Source: an uncultured Prevotella sp. (GTDB lineage: Bacteria; Bacteroidota; Bacteroidia; Bacteroidales; Bacteroidaceae). From it: 64,000 bases of DNA. Both the position numbers and the translations under genes were made by a program. This document shows positions 45,249-53,686 of this stretch, in pieces. The stretch is from positions 1 to 64,000 of the forward strand of contig CAMVJQ010000003.1 in assembly GCA_947167845.1 (NCBI GenBank), given 5' to 3'. The notes under the pieces were generated by a model. The model was not told the origin of the DNA. It was given only the letters and a program-made list of their open reading frames with translations, and did not search any database. The number at the start of each line of letters is the position of its first letter. Position 1 is the stretch's first letter.

Positions 45249-48200
45249 ATGTGGAATTTTAAATCACTTGAAAAGCCGTTAGTGCTGCTGTTCCTGCTCT
45301 GTTTGTTCCCGTTGGGAACGATGGCTCAGAGCATAGTCAAGGGAACAGTGAATGACCAGGCGGGTGACCCCGTGATTGGTGCTACCGTGAAAGTTCAGGG
45401 AACCAATGAGGGTGCCATTACCGACTTCAATGGTAACTTCAGTGTCAAGGCTGCCTCGAATGCAACCTTGAACGTGTCGTATGTGGGCTATGTGCCTCAG
45501 AATGTCAAGGTGAACGGGCGCAGTGACATCACGATTGTACTGCAGGAGGATGCCCAGGTGCTGAATGACGTGGTGGTCATCGGTTACGGTACGATGAAGA
45601 AGAGTGACATCTCCGGATCTGTCGCCACCATCAACAAGGAGCAGATGGAGCGCAAGGTCCCCGTCAACGTGGCACAGGCTCTGCAGGGTGCTGCCGCCGG
45701 TGTGATGGTCTCAAATCAGGACGGTGCGCCTGGTTCGAAGTCGGCCATCCGTATCCGTGGTATCGGAACCATCTTCGGCGACGCTTCTCCGCTCTATGTG
45801 GTGGACGGTGTACAGGTCGGTACGAATGCCGATTTCGTCAATCCCGCCGACATCGAGAGCATTGAGGTGCTGAAGGATGCTTCGGCAACCGCCATCTACG
45901 GTTCGGCTGGTGCCAACGGTGTGATCATGATCACCACCAAGCACGGGCAGAAGGGTAAGATGAACATCAATATCACAGGCGACTGGGGCCTCCAGACGAT
46001 TCCTTACAAACTGAAGACCCTGACGGGCGATGACTATGCACGCTCAATCCGTCAGTCAAAGGCCAACGACGGTCAGACGCTGAACAACCAGATATGGGCT
46101 GAGGCCTACGACGGCAAGCGCAACTATATCGACTGGCAGGACCAGATGTATCAGACAGGTCTTCGTCAGCAGTATGGCGTTTCTGCAAGTGGCGGTACCG
46201 AAAAGACTCAGTACAGTTTCTCTGTGGGCTACCTGAATACGAAGGGTATCATCGTCAACACCAACTACGACCGTCTGACTTCACGTGCCAGCGTCAAGTC
46301 GCAGGTGAACAACTACATCGAGTTCGGTGGTGACATTAATTATATGTATTCTACGACGAAGGGTAACAACATCGGTCTGGGCAACAATGCCAACCTTTCT
46401 TCACAGCGTGATATCGCACAGATGGCGCCGTCGCTCGACTACATCGATGACGTCACCGGTGAGCATGTGCTGGTGAATGTGGTCAATCCCGACGGAACCT
46501 ACGGTGCCGGCAAGGCCCCGACGCCTGACGGATGGGAAGGTATGACTGCCGGTGCGCAGAACCCATACGCCTCACAGATGGAAATCGGCCGCACGACGCG
46601 TAACTCCCGTATCTCCATCAACCCCTATATCGACATCAAGTTCCTCAATCTCAAACAGCACAAGTTGAACCTCCATGCCATCGCCAACTGGACGCAGACC
46701 AACTCTGACAATGACGAGTTCTCGGGTATGTACCAGCGCTTCAACGTGATCGGCGGCAAGTTGACGAAGGTCAACTACGAGGGACGTGACAAGGAATACC
46801 ACAACTTCGGCCTCGGCCAGAGCAAGGGGCTCTCGAAGGGTATCGAGACTTATCTGACCTACAACTGGGATACAGACTTCCACAACCTGACCTTCATGAT
46901 CGGTAACACGGTGACTAAGTATGAAGGCTCATGGGTGAGCGGAAGCGGCCACACATTCCTGTCGCCTGAGAACCGACTGATCTCACTGGCAGAGACTATC
47001 AACCCGAGCAGCGGCGGATTCGACCCCCAGGTGAAGACAATCTCCTACTACGGACGTCTGATCTACAACCTCTTCGACCGCTATATCGTGACCGCTACCC
47101 TGCGCCGCGACGGTTCGTCGAACTTCTCACAGGGACACCGCTGGGGTACATTCCCCTCGGCAGCACTCGCATGGCGTGCCAAGGAAGAGACTTTCCTGAA
47201 GGATGTGAAGGCCATCAGTAATGCTAAGGTTCGTATCGGCTGGGGTCAGACAGGTAATGCCGGTGGTATCGTCGGTCGCTCTACATACGCACTGACTAAT
47301 GTAGACACAAAATACCAGTTCTATAAGGAAGGTATGGGCGGTGGCTCTACAGGCTCATTCGAGCGTGTACAGGGATTCTATGCGCCTCTGGTGGACACGA
47401 ACCTGAAGTGGGAGACCAACGAGCAGTTGAACTTCGGTATCGACCTCGGCTTCCTGAATGGAGACTTGAACATCACGATGGACTACTTCATCCGTAAGAC
47501 TAAGGACCTGCTGCTCGACCGTCAGATCCGTAAGTCGGCCGGTAACTCCTCTATCTATACCAACTTCGGCCAGATCGACAACAAGGGCTTTGAGTTCTCT
47601 ATCAACTATAACAAGCAGTTGAATCAGGACTGGGGCATCAACGTTGCGTTCAACGGCTCTACCCTGTCGAACAAGATCAAGAAGATGGGTGTCGACTATA
47701 CATCAACCTGTAGCGGTGGTAACAGCACTTACTCTGCCGATGATATCGACGGTTCACAACTTGGTGCAGTCAGCGGCTCGAGCAACTCGTTCATGTGGAA
47801 CGACCACTCCATCTGCCGTGAGGGTGAGGCTGTAGGTTCATACTATGGCTATAAGGTGATCGGTGTGATTACCAACGATGCCATGCTCAAGCAGGCCCTC
47901 GACCAGGGACAGAAGGCTGAGATGGGTGACTTCCTCTTTGAGGATACCGACAAGAACGGCACGCTCGACGACGGTGACCGCCAGATTCTCGGCAACGGTC
48001 TGCCCGCTATGAACTTCGGTCTGAATGTCAGTGCCAACTATAAGAATTGGGACTTCAGCATCTACACATACGGCGTGATCGGCATGGACATCCTCTCGTA
48101 CTCTAAGATGCGTATGAGCATCATGAACCCCTCTGACGACTCCTGGACGCCCGCTCTGTTGAGGGACAGTTATGAAAAGATGTGGAGCAAGGACAACCCC

Positions 48201-48518
48201 GGCGGCTCGCTGGCTCGTCTGACCCGTCTTGACAACAACTTCAACAGCCGCATCAGCGATGCATGGATTGAGAACGGAAACTTCTTGAAGATCAGCAATA
48301 TCCAGGTGGGCTACAATCTCCCGAAGACGCTGCTCCGTCACATCGGCATCAATGCTGCCCGCGTCTACGTGGCCGTACAGAACCTCTGCACGATTTCTCC
48401 ATACACCAAGTATGGCGATCCCGAAGTCGGTATAGGTTCAGTGATCTATACAGGTCTTGATACTGGTCGTTATCCTTCACCTCGCACATTCCAGTGTGGT
48501 CTTAACGTCACCTTCTAA
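45249..48518 (+). CDS. SusC/RagA TonB-dependent transporter
   Basis: 1089 residues. It has a signal peptide (ending GTMAQ), a carboxypeptidase-regulatory-like domain (about 28-108, GDPVIGATVKVQG), a TonB-box-like segment NDVVVIGYGT, a plug (VLKDASATAIYGSAGANGV) and a full barrel with a terminal LNVTF. It is followed by its SusD partner 47 bp later across a TAAAAAGG-type 8-nt repeat. The promoter resembles that of the first susC operon, so the pair is likely part of the same xylan regulon; the cargo could be a differently decorated or smaller oligosaccharide. Confidence 0.93.
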   Translation: MWNFKSLEKPLVLLFLLCLFPLGTMAQSIVKGTVNDQAGDPVIGATVKVQGTNEGAITDFNGNFSVKAASNATLNVSYVGYVPQNVKVNGRSDITIVLQEDAQVLNDVVVIGYGTMKKSDISGSVATINKEQMERKVPVNVAQALQGAAAGVMVSNQDGAPGSKSAIRIRGIGTIFGDASPLYVVDGVQVGTNADFVNPADIESIEVLKDASATAIYGSAGANGVIMITTKHGQKGKMNINITGDWGLQTIPYKLKTLTGDDYARSIRQSKANDGQTLNNQIWAEAYDGKRNYIDWQDQMYQTGLRQQYGVSASGGTEKTQYSFSVGYLNTKGIIVNTNYDRLTSRASVKSQVNNYIEFGGDINYMYSTTKGNNIGLGNNANLSSQRDIAQMAPSLDYIDDVTGEHVLVNVVNPDGTYGAGKAPTPDGWEGMTAGAQNPYASQMEIGRTTRNSRISINPYIDIKFLNLKQHKLNLHAIANWTQTNSDNDEFSGMYQRFNVIGGKLTKVNYEGRDKEYHNFGLGQSKGLSKGIETYLTYNWDTDFHNLTFMIGNTVTKYEGSWVSGSGHTFLSPENRLISLAETINPSSGGFDPQVKTISYYGRLIYNLFDRYIVTATLRRDGSSNFSQGHRWGTFPSAALAWRAKEETFLKDVKAISNAKVRIGWGQTGNAGGIVGRSTYALTNVDTKYQFYKEGMGGGSTGSFERVQGFYAPLVDTNLKWETNEQLNFGIDLGFLNGDLNITMDYFIRKTKDLLLDRQIRKSAGNSSIYTNFGQIDNKGFEFSINYNKQLNQDWGINVAFNGSTLSNKIKKMGVDYTSTCSGGNSTYSADDIDGSQLGAVSGSSNSFMWNDHSICREGEAVGSYYGYKVIGVITNDAMLKQALDQGQKAEMGDFLFEDTDKNGTLDDGDRQILGNGLPAMNFGLNVSANYKNWDFSIYTYGVIGMDILSYSKMRMSIMNPSDDSWTPALLRDSYEKMWSKDNPGGSLARLTRLDNNFNSRISDAWIENGNFLKISNIQVGYNLPKTLLRHIGINAARVYVAVQNLCTISPYTKYGDPEVGIGSVIYTGLDTGRYPSPRTFQCGLNVTF

Positions 48519-48556
48519 AATGCAAAAAGGTAAAAGGGTAAAAAGGTAAAAACGGA
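48519..48556 (+). repeat. GTAAAAAG 8-nt array between susC and susD
   Basis: AAAAGGTAAAAGGGTAAAAAGGTAA-type units lie between the susC stop and the susD start, as at 34536-34585. Confidence 0.75.
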
Positions 48557-48565
48557 TTATAAAAA

Positions 48566-50473
48566 ATGAAACAGATTATGAAAAAATATATTAAATATGT
48601 TGCATTGGCAGGCCTGGGAATAGTTGCGCTGTCTTCATGTAACAACGAAGATTTTCTTGACGTGCCATTGTACGACAAGCAGGACATTCAGGCTCAGTTT
48701 GGAAATGACGACAATGCCCGTATCGGCCTGAATGGTATTTACGCTTATAATAATGTAAGTAAGGAGGACGACTGTTGGGGATACAAGCCCAATCTGTTTA
48801 CCGGCAGCCATCCTACGATGGACACCCAGTGTACGGGATGGGACGTGAAGTTCCTCGACCAGACCTGGGATGCCAACGTAGGCGAACTCGGTCAGGGCTG
48901 GGCTCACTGCTATGCTGCCATCAACCGCGCCAACCTCTATCTCGCAGGACTGGCCGAGGCAACGGAGATTTCGCCTGAAGCAAAGAGACTCTGCGAGGGA
49001 GAGGCCCGTGCGCTCCGTGGCTATTTCTACTCTTGGCTGGCTACTACTTTCGGTCGCGTGCCTATGCTGGCCACTGGTGAGGACTTCAACAACACGCCGA
49101 ACAAGGCTTCTGCACAGACCTATGAAGAGATGTGGGACTTCATCATCGAAGACTTCTCAAAGGCTGCAGAACTCCTTGACTGGAAGCCTTTCAACGGGCA
49201 GTATGGCCGCTGCACCAAGGGTATGGCCAAGGCTTATCTGGCTGATGCCTATATGTGGAAGGCCTACCGTTGTCCCGAAGTGGCTGCTGACTGCTACAAC
49301 AAGGCAAAGGCAGAGTTGAAGAGCATTATCGATAGCGGTACCTATAAACTCTCTACCAACTTTGCTACCAACTGGGATCCCGCAGGTTTCTGGAACGAGG
49401 AGTGTGTCTGGGCCATGTGCTCTGACGAAGGTCAGCAGTGGAGCAGTTGGGGTGGCGACCGTACCATCACTTTCGCTAATCCTAACATGTTAAAGTGGTT
49501 CACCGCTTGTCCTGAGAACGGTGGTTGGGGTGCTGAGTACCTTTCTTGGGAATGGTATGCCTGCTATGAGCCTGGTGACACCCGCCGCGACGCTTCTTGT
49601 GCTACAGGTGCCGTGCCTGTCGACCAAATGGCGAAGTATGGCATCGAGCCGTCGAAGGTCGCTTGGGGATATCATCCTTATCTGAAGGATTCGCTCGGCG
49701 TGAAGGATGCCACAGGCCACGTCGTTCATCCGTTCTACAATGCTGAAGGTGTCTTGTCGGGTACGAAGACCATGCAGTTCCACTTCACCAACGGTGAGTT
49801 CGCACCTGCCATCTGGACAACGAAGATTTGGCGTAATGCATACGCTGACGGCAACTCTTGGGGCACGCAGATGTGGTCGCCGACCATCATCTACGGCAAG
49901 CGCTATGCCAACGTGCTGCTCGACTATGCAGAGTGCTGCTTCCGCACAGGACAGGAAGACGAGGGATGGAAGCAACTTGACATCCTCCGTAACCGTGCAT
50001 GGGGTAACTTGACTGTTGGTCAGGACTACAGTAAATACTTTGCCCACATGAACAACGTATATTCTGGCAATAACAAGAACCTCACGATGACTGAATATCC
50101 TGTCGGTGTGCTGACAGAGACTGTTACTGTACCTTCTGCTAAGGAGTATTACACCGCACTGAAGGCTAAGCCTAATCGCGTTGGCTATACCCACACCTCT
50201 GAGGCTTGGAAGGTTGCTGTCAACGAGGAGCGTCGTAAGGAGTTCAACTCAGAGTGGTGTCTCTGCCCGGACATGATCAAGTCTGGTTACATGGAGGATC
50301 ACATCAATTACAACTATCCGAAGGATGATGGTGGCAGTGACTACGCAAATTATCCTTGGTCAAAGCGTACGTTCGACTTCGATATCCGCAAGATGGACAT
50401 GCCTATCCCTGCTGATGAGATCTTGAAGAATACGCTTATTGAGCAGAACCCTGGATACTCAAAGAGCGAATAA
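48566..50473 (+). CDS. SusD/RagB outer-membrane lipoprotein
   Basis: 635 residues, lipobox ALSSC with Cys25, followed by the usual NNEDFLDVP. The SusD fold is supported by CYAAINRANLYLAG, CEGEARALRGYFYSWLATTFGRVPM, KGMAKAYLADAYMWKAY in the TPR half and RYANVLLDYAECCFR, VNEERRKEFNSEWC and MPIPADEIL in the C-terminal half. It forms the lid of the SusC encoded just upstream. A hairpin terminator follows within 60 bp, so the pair forms its own transcription unit. Confidence 0.92.
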   Translation: MKQIMKKYIKYVALAGLGIVALSSCNNEDFLDVPLYDKQDIQAQFGNDDNARIGLNGIYAYNNVSKEDDCWGYKPNLFTGSHPTMDTQCTGWDVKFLDQTWDANVGELGQGWAHCYAAINRANLYLAGLAEATEISPEAKRLCEGEARALRGYFYSWLATTFGRVPMLATGEDFNNTPNKASAQTYEEMWDFIIEDFSKAAELLDWKPFNGQYGRCTKGMAKAYLADAYMWKAYRCPEVAADCYNKAKAELKSIIDSGTYKLSTNFATNWDPAGFWNEECVWAMCSDEGQQWSSWGGDRTITFANPNMLKWFTACPENGGWGAEYLSWEWYACYEPGDTRRDASCATGAVPVDQMAKYGIEPSKVAWGYHPYLKDSLGVKDATGHVVHPFYNAEGVLSGTKTMQFHFTNGEFAPAIWTTKIWRNAYADGNSWGTQMWSPTIIYGKRYANVLLDYAECCFRTGQEDEGWKQLDILRNRAWGNLTVGQDYSKYFAHMNNVYSGNNKNLTMTEYPVGVLTETVTVPSAKEYYTALKAKPNRVGYTHTSEAWKVAVNEERRKEFNSEWCLCPDMIKSGYMEDHINYNYPKDDGGSDYANYPWSKRTFDFDIRKMDMPIPADEILKNTLIEQNPGYSKSE

Positions 50474-50479
50474 ATGATT

Positions 50480-50517
50480 TGAAACGATAAGTTCGTACTT
50501 AAGTATACATTGTTTTG
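50480..50517 (+). repeat. 38-nt element, copy 1 (3' of susD)
   Basis: Starts seven nt after the susD stop and matches 53512-53549 at 35 of 38 positions; the core contains the palindrome TACTTAAGTA and the word ACATTGTTTTG. Both copies are followed by a hairpin terminator. Confidence 0.85.
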
Positions 50518-50528
50518 TTATTTCCCAA

Positions 50529-50565
50529 GAGTGCTGCGTTGCGAGACGCGGCACTCTGTCTTTTC
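50529..50565 (+). terminator. Rho-independent terminator of the second susCD operon
   Basis: An 11-bp stem (GAGTGCTGCGT with ACGCGGCACTC, one G-U pair) is followed by TGTCTTTTC. Confidence 0.8.
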
Positions 50566-50575
50566 TTTGATATTA

Positions 50576-50607
50576 TTTGGCAGTTTGTCAGAAAATGCTT
50601 AACTTTG
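50576..50607 (+). promoter_or_regulatory. Promoter of the membrane protein/propeller operon
   Basis: TTTG (50576-50579) and TAACTTTG (50600-50607) are exactly 20 nt apart, a full match to the Bacteroidota consensus, about 50 nt upstream of ATG 50664. Confidence 0.75.
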
Positions 50608-50663
50608 TGGCCAAGAAATAAGCAGCAGTAATATATGATGACCAACGAACGCAGGTACCCATT

Positions 50664-51860
50664 ATGGATTATAGAATGAAACTGAAGACGCTTTTTGTCT
50701 CTTATTGGCAGTGGTTGTTGACAGCGCTGTTTGCCGTTGCGGTGTTCTGTTTCTGGATGTTCAAACTGCCGTTTCTCATGACGGCCAGGGAGCAGGTGCA
50801 GTTGTTTCTCTGGACTACCGACTATCTGCAGGAGAGGCTGGCAGTGCCTGGTGGTTTGGCTCAGTATCTGGGTGAGTTCGTGGTGCAGTTTTTCCTGAAT
50901 CCTGTGTATGGCGCACTTTGGTATGCCGTGCTGTTTACGATCGTACAATGGTTGGTTTGGCGGCTTGCGAAAAATAAGAAGTTGCTGAGTTTCGTGCCGT
51001 CATGTGTCCTTTGGTTTTTAGCCTGCAATCCGAATATCCCGATGACGCCTATTATAGCAGTATTGTTGACACTGGCAATGATGCATCTCCTTCCTAAGCG
51101 CCGAACGATGACTGTAGGATGCCTGATGACGGTTGTTGGCTATTGGCTGCTCGGGCCTGCTGTGGTTATCATGGCGGTTTATCTTTTGTTTTGTCGTCAT
51201 ACATCTTTGATGCTTAGGCCAGCCCCCTTGGCTCTTTTGGTGCTGAGCATCGTCGGCAGTTCTTGGCTTGTACCCTATCCGTTGAAACAGATAGCCGGCG
51301 GGATCGACTATTATTGGCAAAAGGAAACGATGGGCTCACTTGATATGATGGAGTATGACATGCTGATGCGTCGTCAGCGATGGGATGAGATGATAGAACT
51401 GTATAACGAGAAAGGATCTGAGTCTCTCTCTGTCTATAATGCCGTACAGGTGGTGATGTGGCAGCAAAATCGTATTAGCAGGCAGGAGATGCTCGAACGT
51501 ATTAATCTGAATCAGCAGGCTTTGAACAGTATTCCTTCGGCTTTTCTGATGAGTGAGTTATGTATGCCTATTGGACTGACGAACATGTCACAGCGTGCTG
51601 CTTTTGAGGCTATGGAAGCAATACCTAACTATAATAAGAGTGTGAGGGCTTTGCAGAAACTGGTGGAAACGAATATCATCACAGGTAACCATAAAGTGGC
51701 ATTGAAGTATATTTCACTTCTGGAGCGTACCACATTCTACCGAGGATATGCCCATAAGATGAAGGCACTGGCTAGGGATCCTGGCAGACTCAAGGATTAT
51801 CCTGGACTCTATCAACTGAAGGAGATCTATGAGAAAGAAGACGACATGCTATTCTATTAA
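50664..51860 (+). CDS. Multi-pass membrane protein of unknown function
   Basis: 398 residues. The first 220 residues contain about six hydrophobic segments (WLLTALFAVAVFCFWMF, YGALWYAVLFTIVQWLVW, SFVPSCVLWFLACN, PIIAVLLTLAMMHLL, VGYWLLGPAVVIMAVYLLF, LALLVLSIVGSSWLV), followed by a soluble helical part (about 240-398) of TPR-like appearance. I do not recognise a characterised family; it may belong to the Bacteroidota DUF6057 group. It has a consensus promoter and its last 32 nt overlap an upstream extension of the next reading frame, which suggests a two-gene operon with the CxxCH propeller lipoprotein. Confidence 0.72.
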   Translation: MDYRMKLKTLFVSYWQWLLTALFAVAVFCFWMFKLPFLMTAREQVQLFLWTTDYLQERLAVPGGLAQYLGEFVVQFFLNPVYGALWYAVLFTIVQWLVWRLAKNKKLLSFVPSCVLWFLACNPNIPMTPIIAVLLTLAMMHLLPKRRTMTVGCLMTVVGYWLLGPAVVIMAVYLLFCRHTSLMLRPAPLALLVLSIVGSSWLVPYPLKQIAGGIDYYWQKETMGSLDMMEYDMLMRRQRWDEMIELYNEKGSESLSVYNAVQVVMWQQNRISRQEMLERINLNQQALNSIPSAFLMSELCMPIGLTNMSQRAAFEAMEAIPNYNKSVRALQKLVETNIITGNHKVALKYISLLERTTFYRGYAHKMKALARDPGRLKDYPGLYQLKEIYEKEDDMLFY

Positions 51861-51870
51861 TAGAGAGAGA

Positions 51871-53364
51871 ATGAAGAATGAAAAATTGTGCATTGTGCAT
51901 TATGCATTGTGCATTGGAATATGCCTGCTGCTGATGGCGTGTAGTAAGAAGCCCGCGGACGTGAGCCGTGTGGATGCATTGCCTGAGATATATCCAGACT
52001 ATGTGGATGTGACGATTCCTGTAGGGCTGGCACCGCTGAATTTTTCGATGTCTGATGAGGCTTTCTCTATTATCGATGTGGAAGTGAAAGGCTCAAAAGG
52101 TGGTGCCATGCATGCCAATGGGGCTTATGCCGACTTCGATATAGATGAGTGGCATCGGTTGCTAGAGCAGAATAGAGGGGGATACCTGACCTTTACCGTC
52201 TGTGCCGAGAAACAGGCAAAATGGCTGCAATTTCGAGACTTTGCCGTCCATGTGAGTCAGGATCCGTTGGAAGAGTGGGGGGTTACCTATCGGCGTATCC
52301 CTCCCAGTTATGAACTCTATAGCCGGATGGGGCTCTATCAGCGGGAACTGGGCACTTTTGAGGAATCAGAACTGCTCCAGAATACCCGTTTGGAAGGAAA
52401 TTGCGTGAATTGTCATACCACCAATCGCACGAATCCGGATCAGTATGTGTTTCATGTCCGTGGTGAGCACGGGGCAACAGTGATTTCAGGAGAGTTGCTG
52501 ATGGCGAAGAATGATACGCTTGGAGGCTCGATGGTCTACCCCTATTGGCATCCGGGAGGCCGTTATTGTGCCTTCTCTACTAATAAGACTTCGCAGATGT
52601 TCCATTCTAACATGAAGAATAAGCGAATAGAGGTCTATGACTCGTCATCGGATGTGTTTGTCTATGACACACGGACACATACTGTTCTTCGTGATACGCT
52701 TGTCATGACGAAATATTGGGCAGAGAATACGCCCGCCTTCTCGCCTGACGGCAAATGGATCTATTTTACTACCGCCAGGCGGCAAGTATATCCTACGGAT
52801 TATGACAAGGAAATGTATAGCCTCTGCCGTGTGAGTTTTGATGAACAGACGGGGCGCTTAGGGGAGCAGGTGGATACCCTTATCGACACTTCGGCAACAG
52901 GCAAGAGCGTCAGTTGGCCACGACCTTCCTATGATGGTCGCTACCTGATGTACACCCAGGCGGATTATGGCTATTTCTCGATATGGCATCCCGAGGCAGA
53001 CCTTTGGTTGCTTGATTTGAAAACCAAAGAGACTCGTGCATTGAAAGAAGTGAATAGCGAATGCTCGGAGAGTTTCCACAATTGGAGTGCGAACAGCACT
53101 TGGTTCCTCTTTACCAGCCGTAGGGAGGACGGACTCTATACTCGTCTCTACTTCGCCCACTTTGATAAACAGACCGGCAAGGCCACAAAGCCCTTCCTGT
53201 TGCCACAGCGTAATCCCCGTCGTTATTATAGACAGTTGATGTACTCTTACAATACCCCAGATTTCGCGGCGCGACCCTTGGACATTCATCCCAGGGAAAT
53301 GGCTGACCGACTGTTGAAACAGGATCGCACAGCCACACATACCTGCAGCCCAAATGACAATTAA
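51871..53364 (+). CDS. TolB/PD40-like beta-propeller lipoprotein with a CxxCH motif
   Basis: About 497 residues. I chose ATG 51871, 11 nt after the upstream stop; an earlier in-frame ATG at 51829 overlaps that gene. The signal peptide KLCIVHYALCIGICLLLMAC is a lipobox type whose first half is encoded by TGTGCAT 7-nt repeats. An N-terminal domain (about 30-165) is followed by CVNCH at 178-182, a cytochrome c-type haem-binding motif, and then PD40/WD40-like blades (FSPDGKWIYFTT, RPSYDGRYLMYTQ, WSANSTWFLFTSR). Only one CxxCH is present. It could be a haem protein or bind another metal. The membrane protein upstream is its likely partner; the function is unknown. Confidence 0.72.
   Translation: MKNEKLCIVHYALCIGICLLLMACSKKPADVSRVDALPEIYPDYVDVTIPVGLAPLNFSMSDEAFSIIDVEVKGSKGGAMHANGAYADFDIDEWHRLLEQNRGGYLTFTVCAEKQAKWLQFRDFAVHVSQDPLEEWGVTYRRIPPSYELYSRMGLYQRELGTFEESELLQNTRLEGNCVNCHTTNRTNPDQYVFHVRGEHGATVISGELLMAKNDTLGGSMVYPYWHPGGRYCAFSTNKTSQMFHSNMKNKRIEVYDSSSDVFVYDTRTHTVLRDTLVMTKYWAENTPAFSPDGKWIYFTTARRQVYPTDYDKEMYSLCRVSFDEQTGRLGEQVDTLIDTSATGKSVSWPRPSYDGRYLMYTQADYGYFSIWHPEADLWLLDLKTKETRALKEVNSECSESFHNWSANSTWFLFTSRREDGLYTRLYFAHFDKQTGKATKPFLLPQRNPRRYYRQLMYSYNTPDFAARPLDIHPREMADRLLKQDRTATHTCSPNDN
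51885..51916 (+). repeat. TGTGCAT array encoding a signal-peptide segment
   Basis: TGTGCAT, TGTGCAT, TATGCAT, TGTGCAT (7-nt period) encode LCIVHYALCI in the signal peptide of the propeller lipoprotein. The same unit is non-coding at 39020-39064 and 53380-53420. Confidence 0.87.
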
Positions 53365-53379
53365 TGCGCCCCCTCCGAT

Positions 53380-53420
53380 TCATTGTGCATTGTGTATTGT
53401 GCATTGTGTATTATGCATTG
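53380..53420. repeat. TGTGCAT/TGTATT 7-nt array (intergenic)
   Basis: Five to six units of CATTGTG/TATTGTG lie just after the propeller lipoprotein gene, in the 320-bp gap before the GH3 gene. TGTTACATT follows at 53422-53430. Confidence 0.8.
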
Positions 53421-53479
53421 TTGTTACATTGTCAAAAGTATATGAGACATATTCCAATGAGTATGTCTCGTTTTTTGTC

Positions 53480-53592
53480 TACCTTTGCACCGTCGATTAT
53501 GACGAGAGAGATGAAACGAAATATTCGTACTTAAGTATACATTGTTTTGGTATTTTATGAAAGGTGCTTCGTCGTGAGACGGGGCGCTTTTC
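53480..53592 (+). ncRNA. Candidate small transcript: promoter, 38-nt element copy 2, terminator
   Basis: A -7 box TACCTTTG (53480-53487) is followed by copy 2 of the 38-nt element (53512-53549) and a hairpin terminator (53561-53592; 10-bp stem with GTGA loop, then TTTTC). The predicted RNA would be about 95-100 nt and encodes no convincing peptide. It shares its central sequence with the 3' end of the second susCD mRNA (50480-50517). It could be a small RNA, or a leader that attenuates the GH3 gene. Inference from signals only. Confidence 0.4.
53561..53592 (+). terminator. Rho-independent terminator upstream of the GH3 gene
   Basis: The stem GTGCTTCGTC/GACGGGGCGC (several G-U pairs), extended by AAG/TTT, has a GTGA loop and is followed by TTTTC. 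Confidence 0.65.
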
Positions 53593-53655
53593 TGACAGAG
53601 AATGCCTTGCAAAGTATTTGTTACTTATGGTAAAAGCATCATTCGGAATAATTTG

Positions 53656-53663
53656 TATCTTTG
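53656..53663 (+). promoter_or_regulatory. -7 box of the GH3 gene
   Basis: TATCTTTG followed by CAACG, 24 nt before ATG 53687. It excludes the upstream in-frame start at 53564, which lies within a terminator stem. Confidence 0.55.
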
Positions 53664-53686
53664 CAACGTCAATCAGCGCGAAAGAA

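Noticed and set aside
53564..53686. Extended N terminus of the GH3 enzyme
   Set aside because: The upstream start lies in a terminator stem and above the -7 box at 53656; the ATG at 53687 begins a normal signal peptide.
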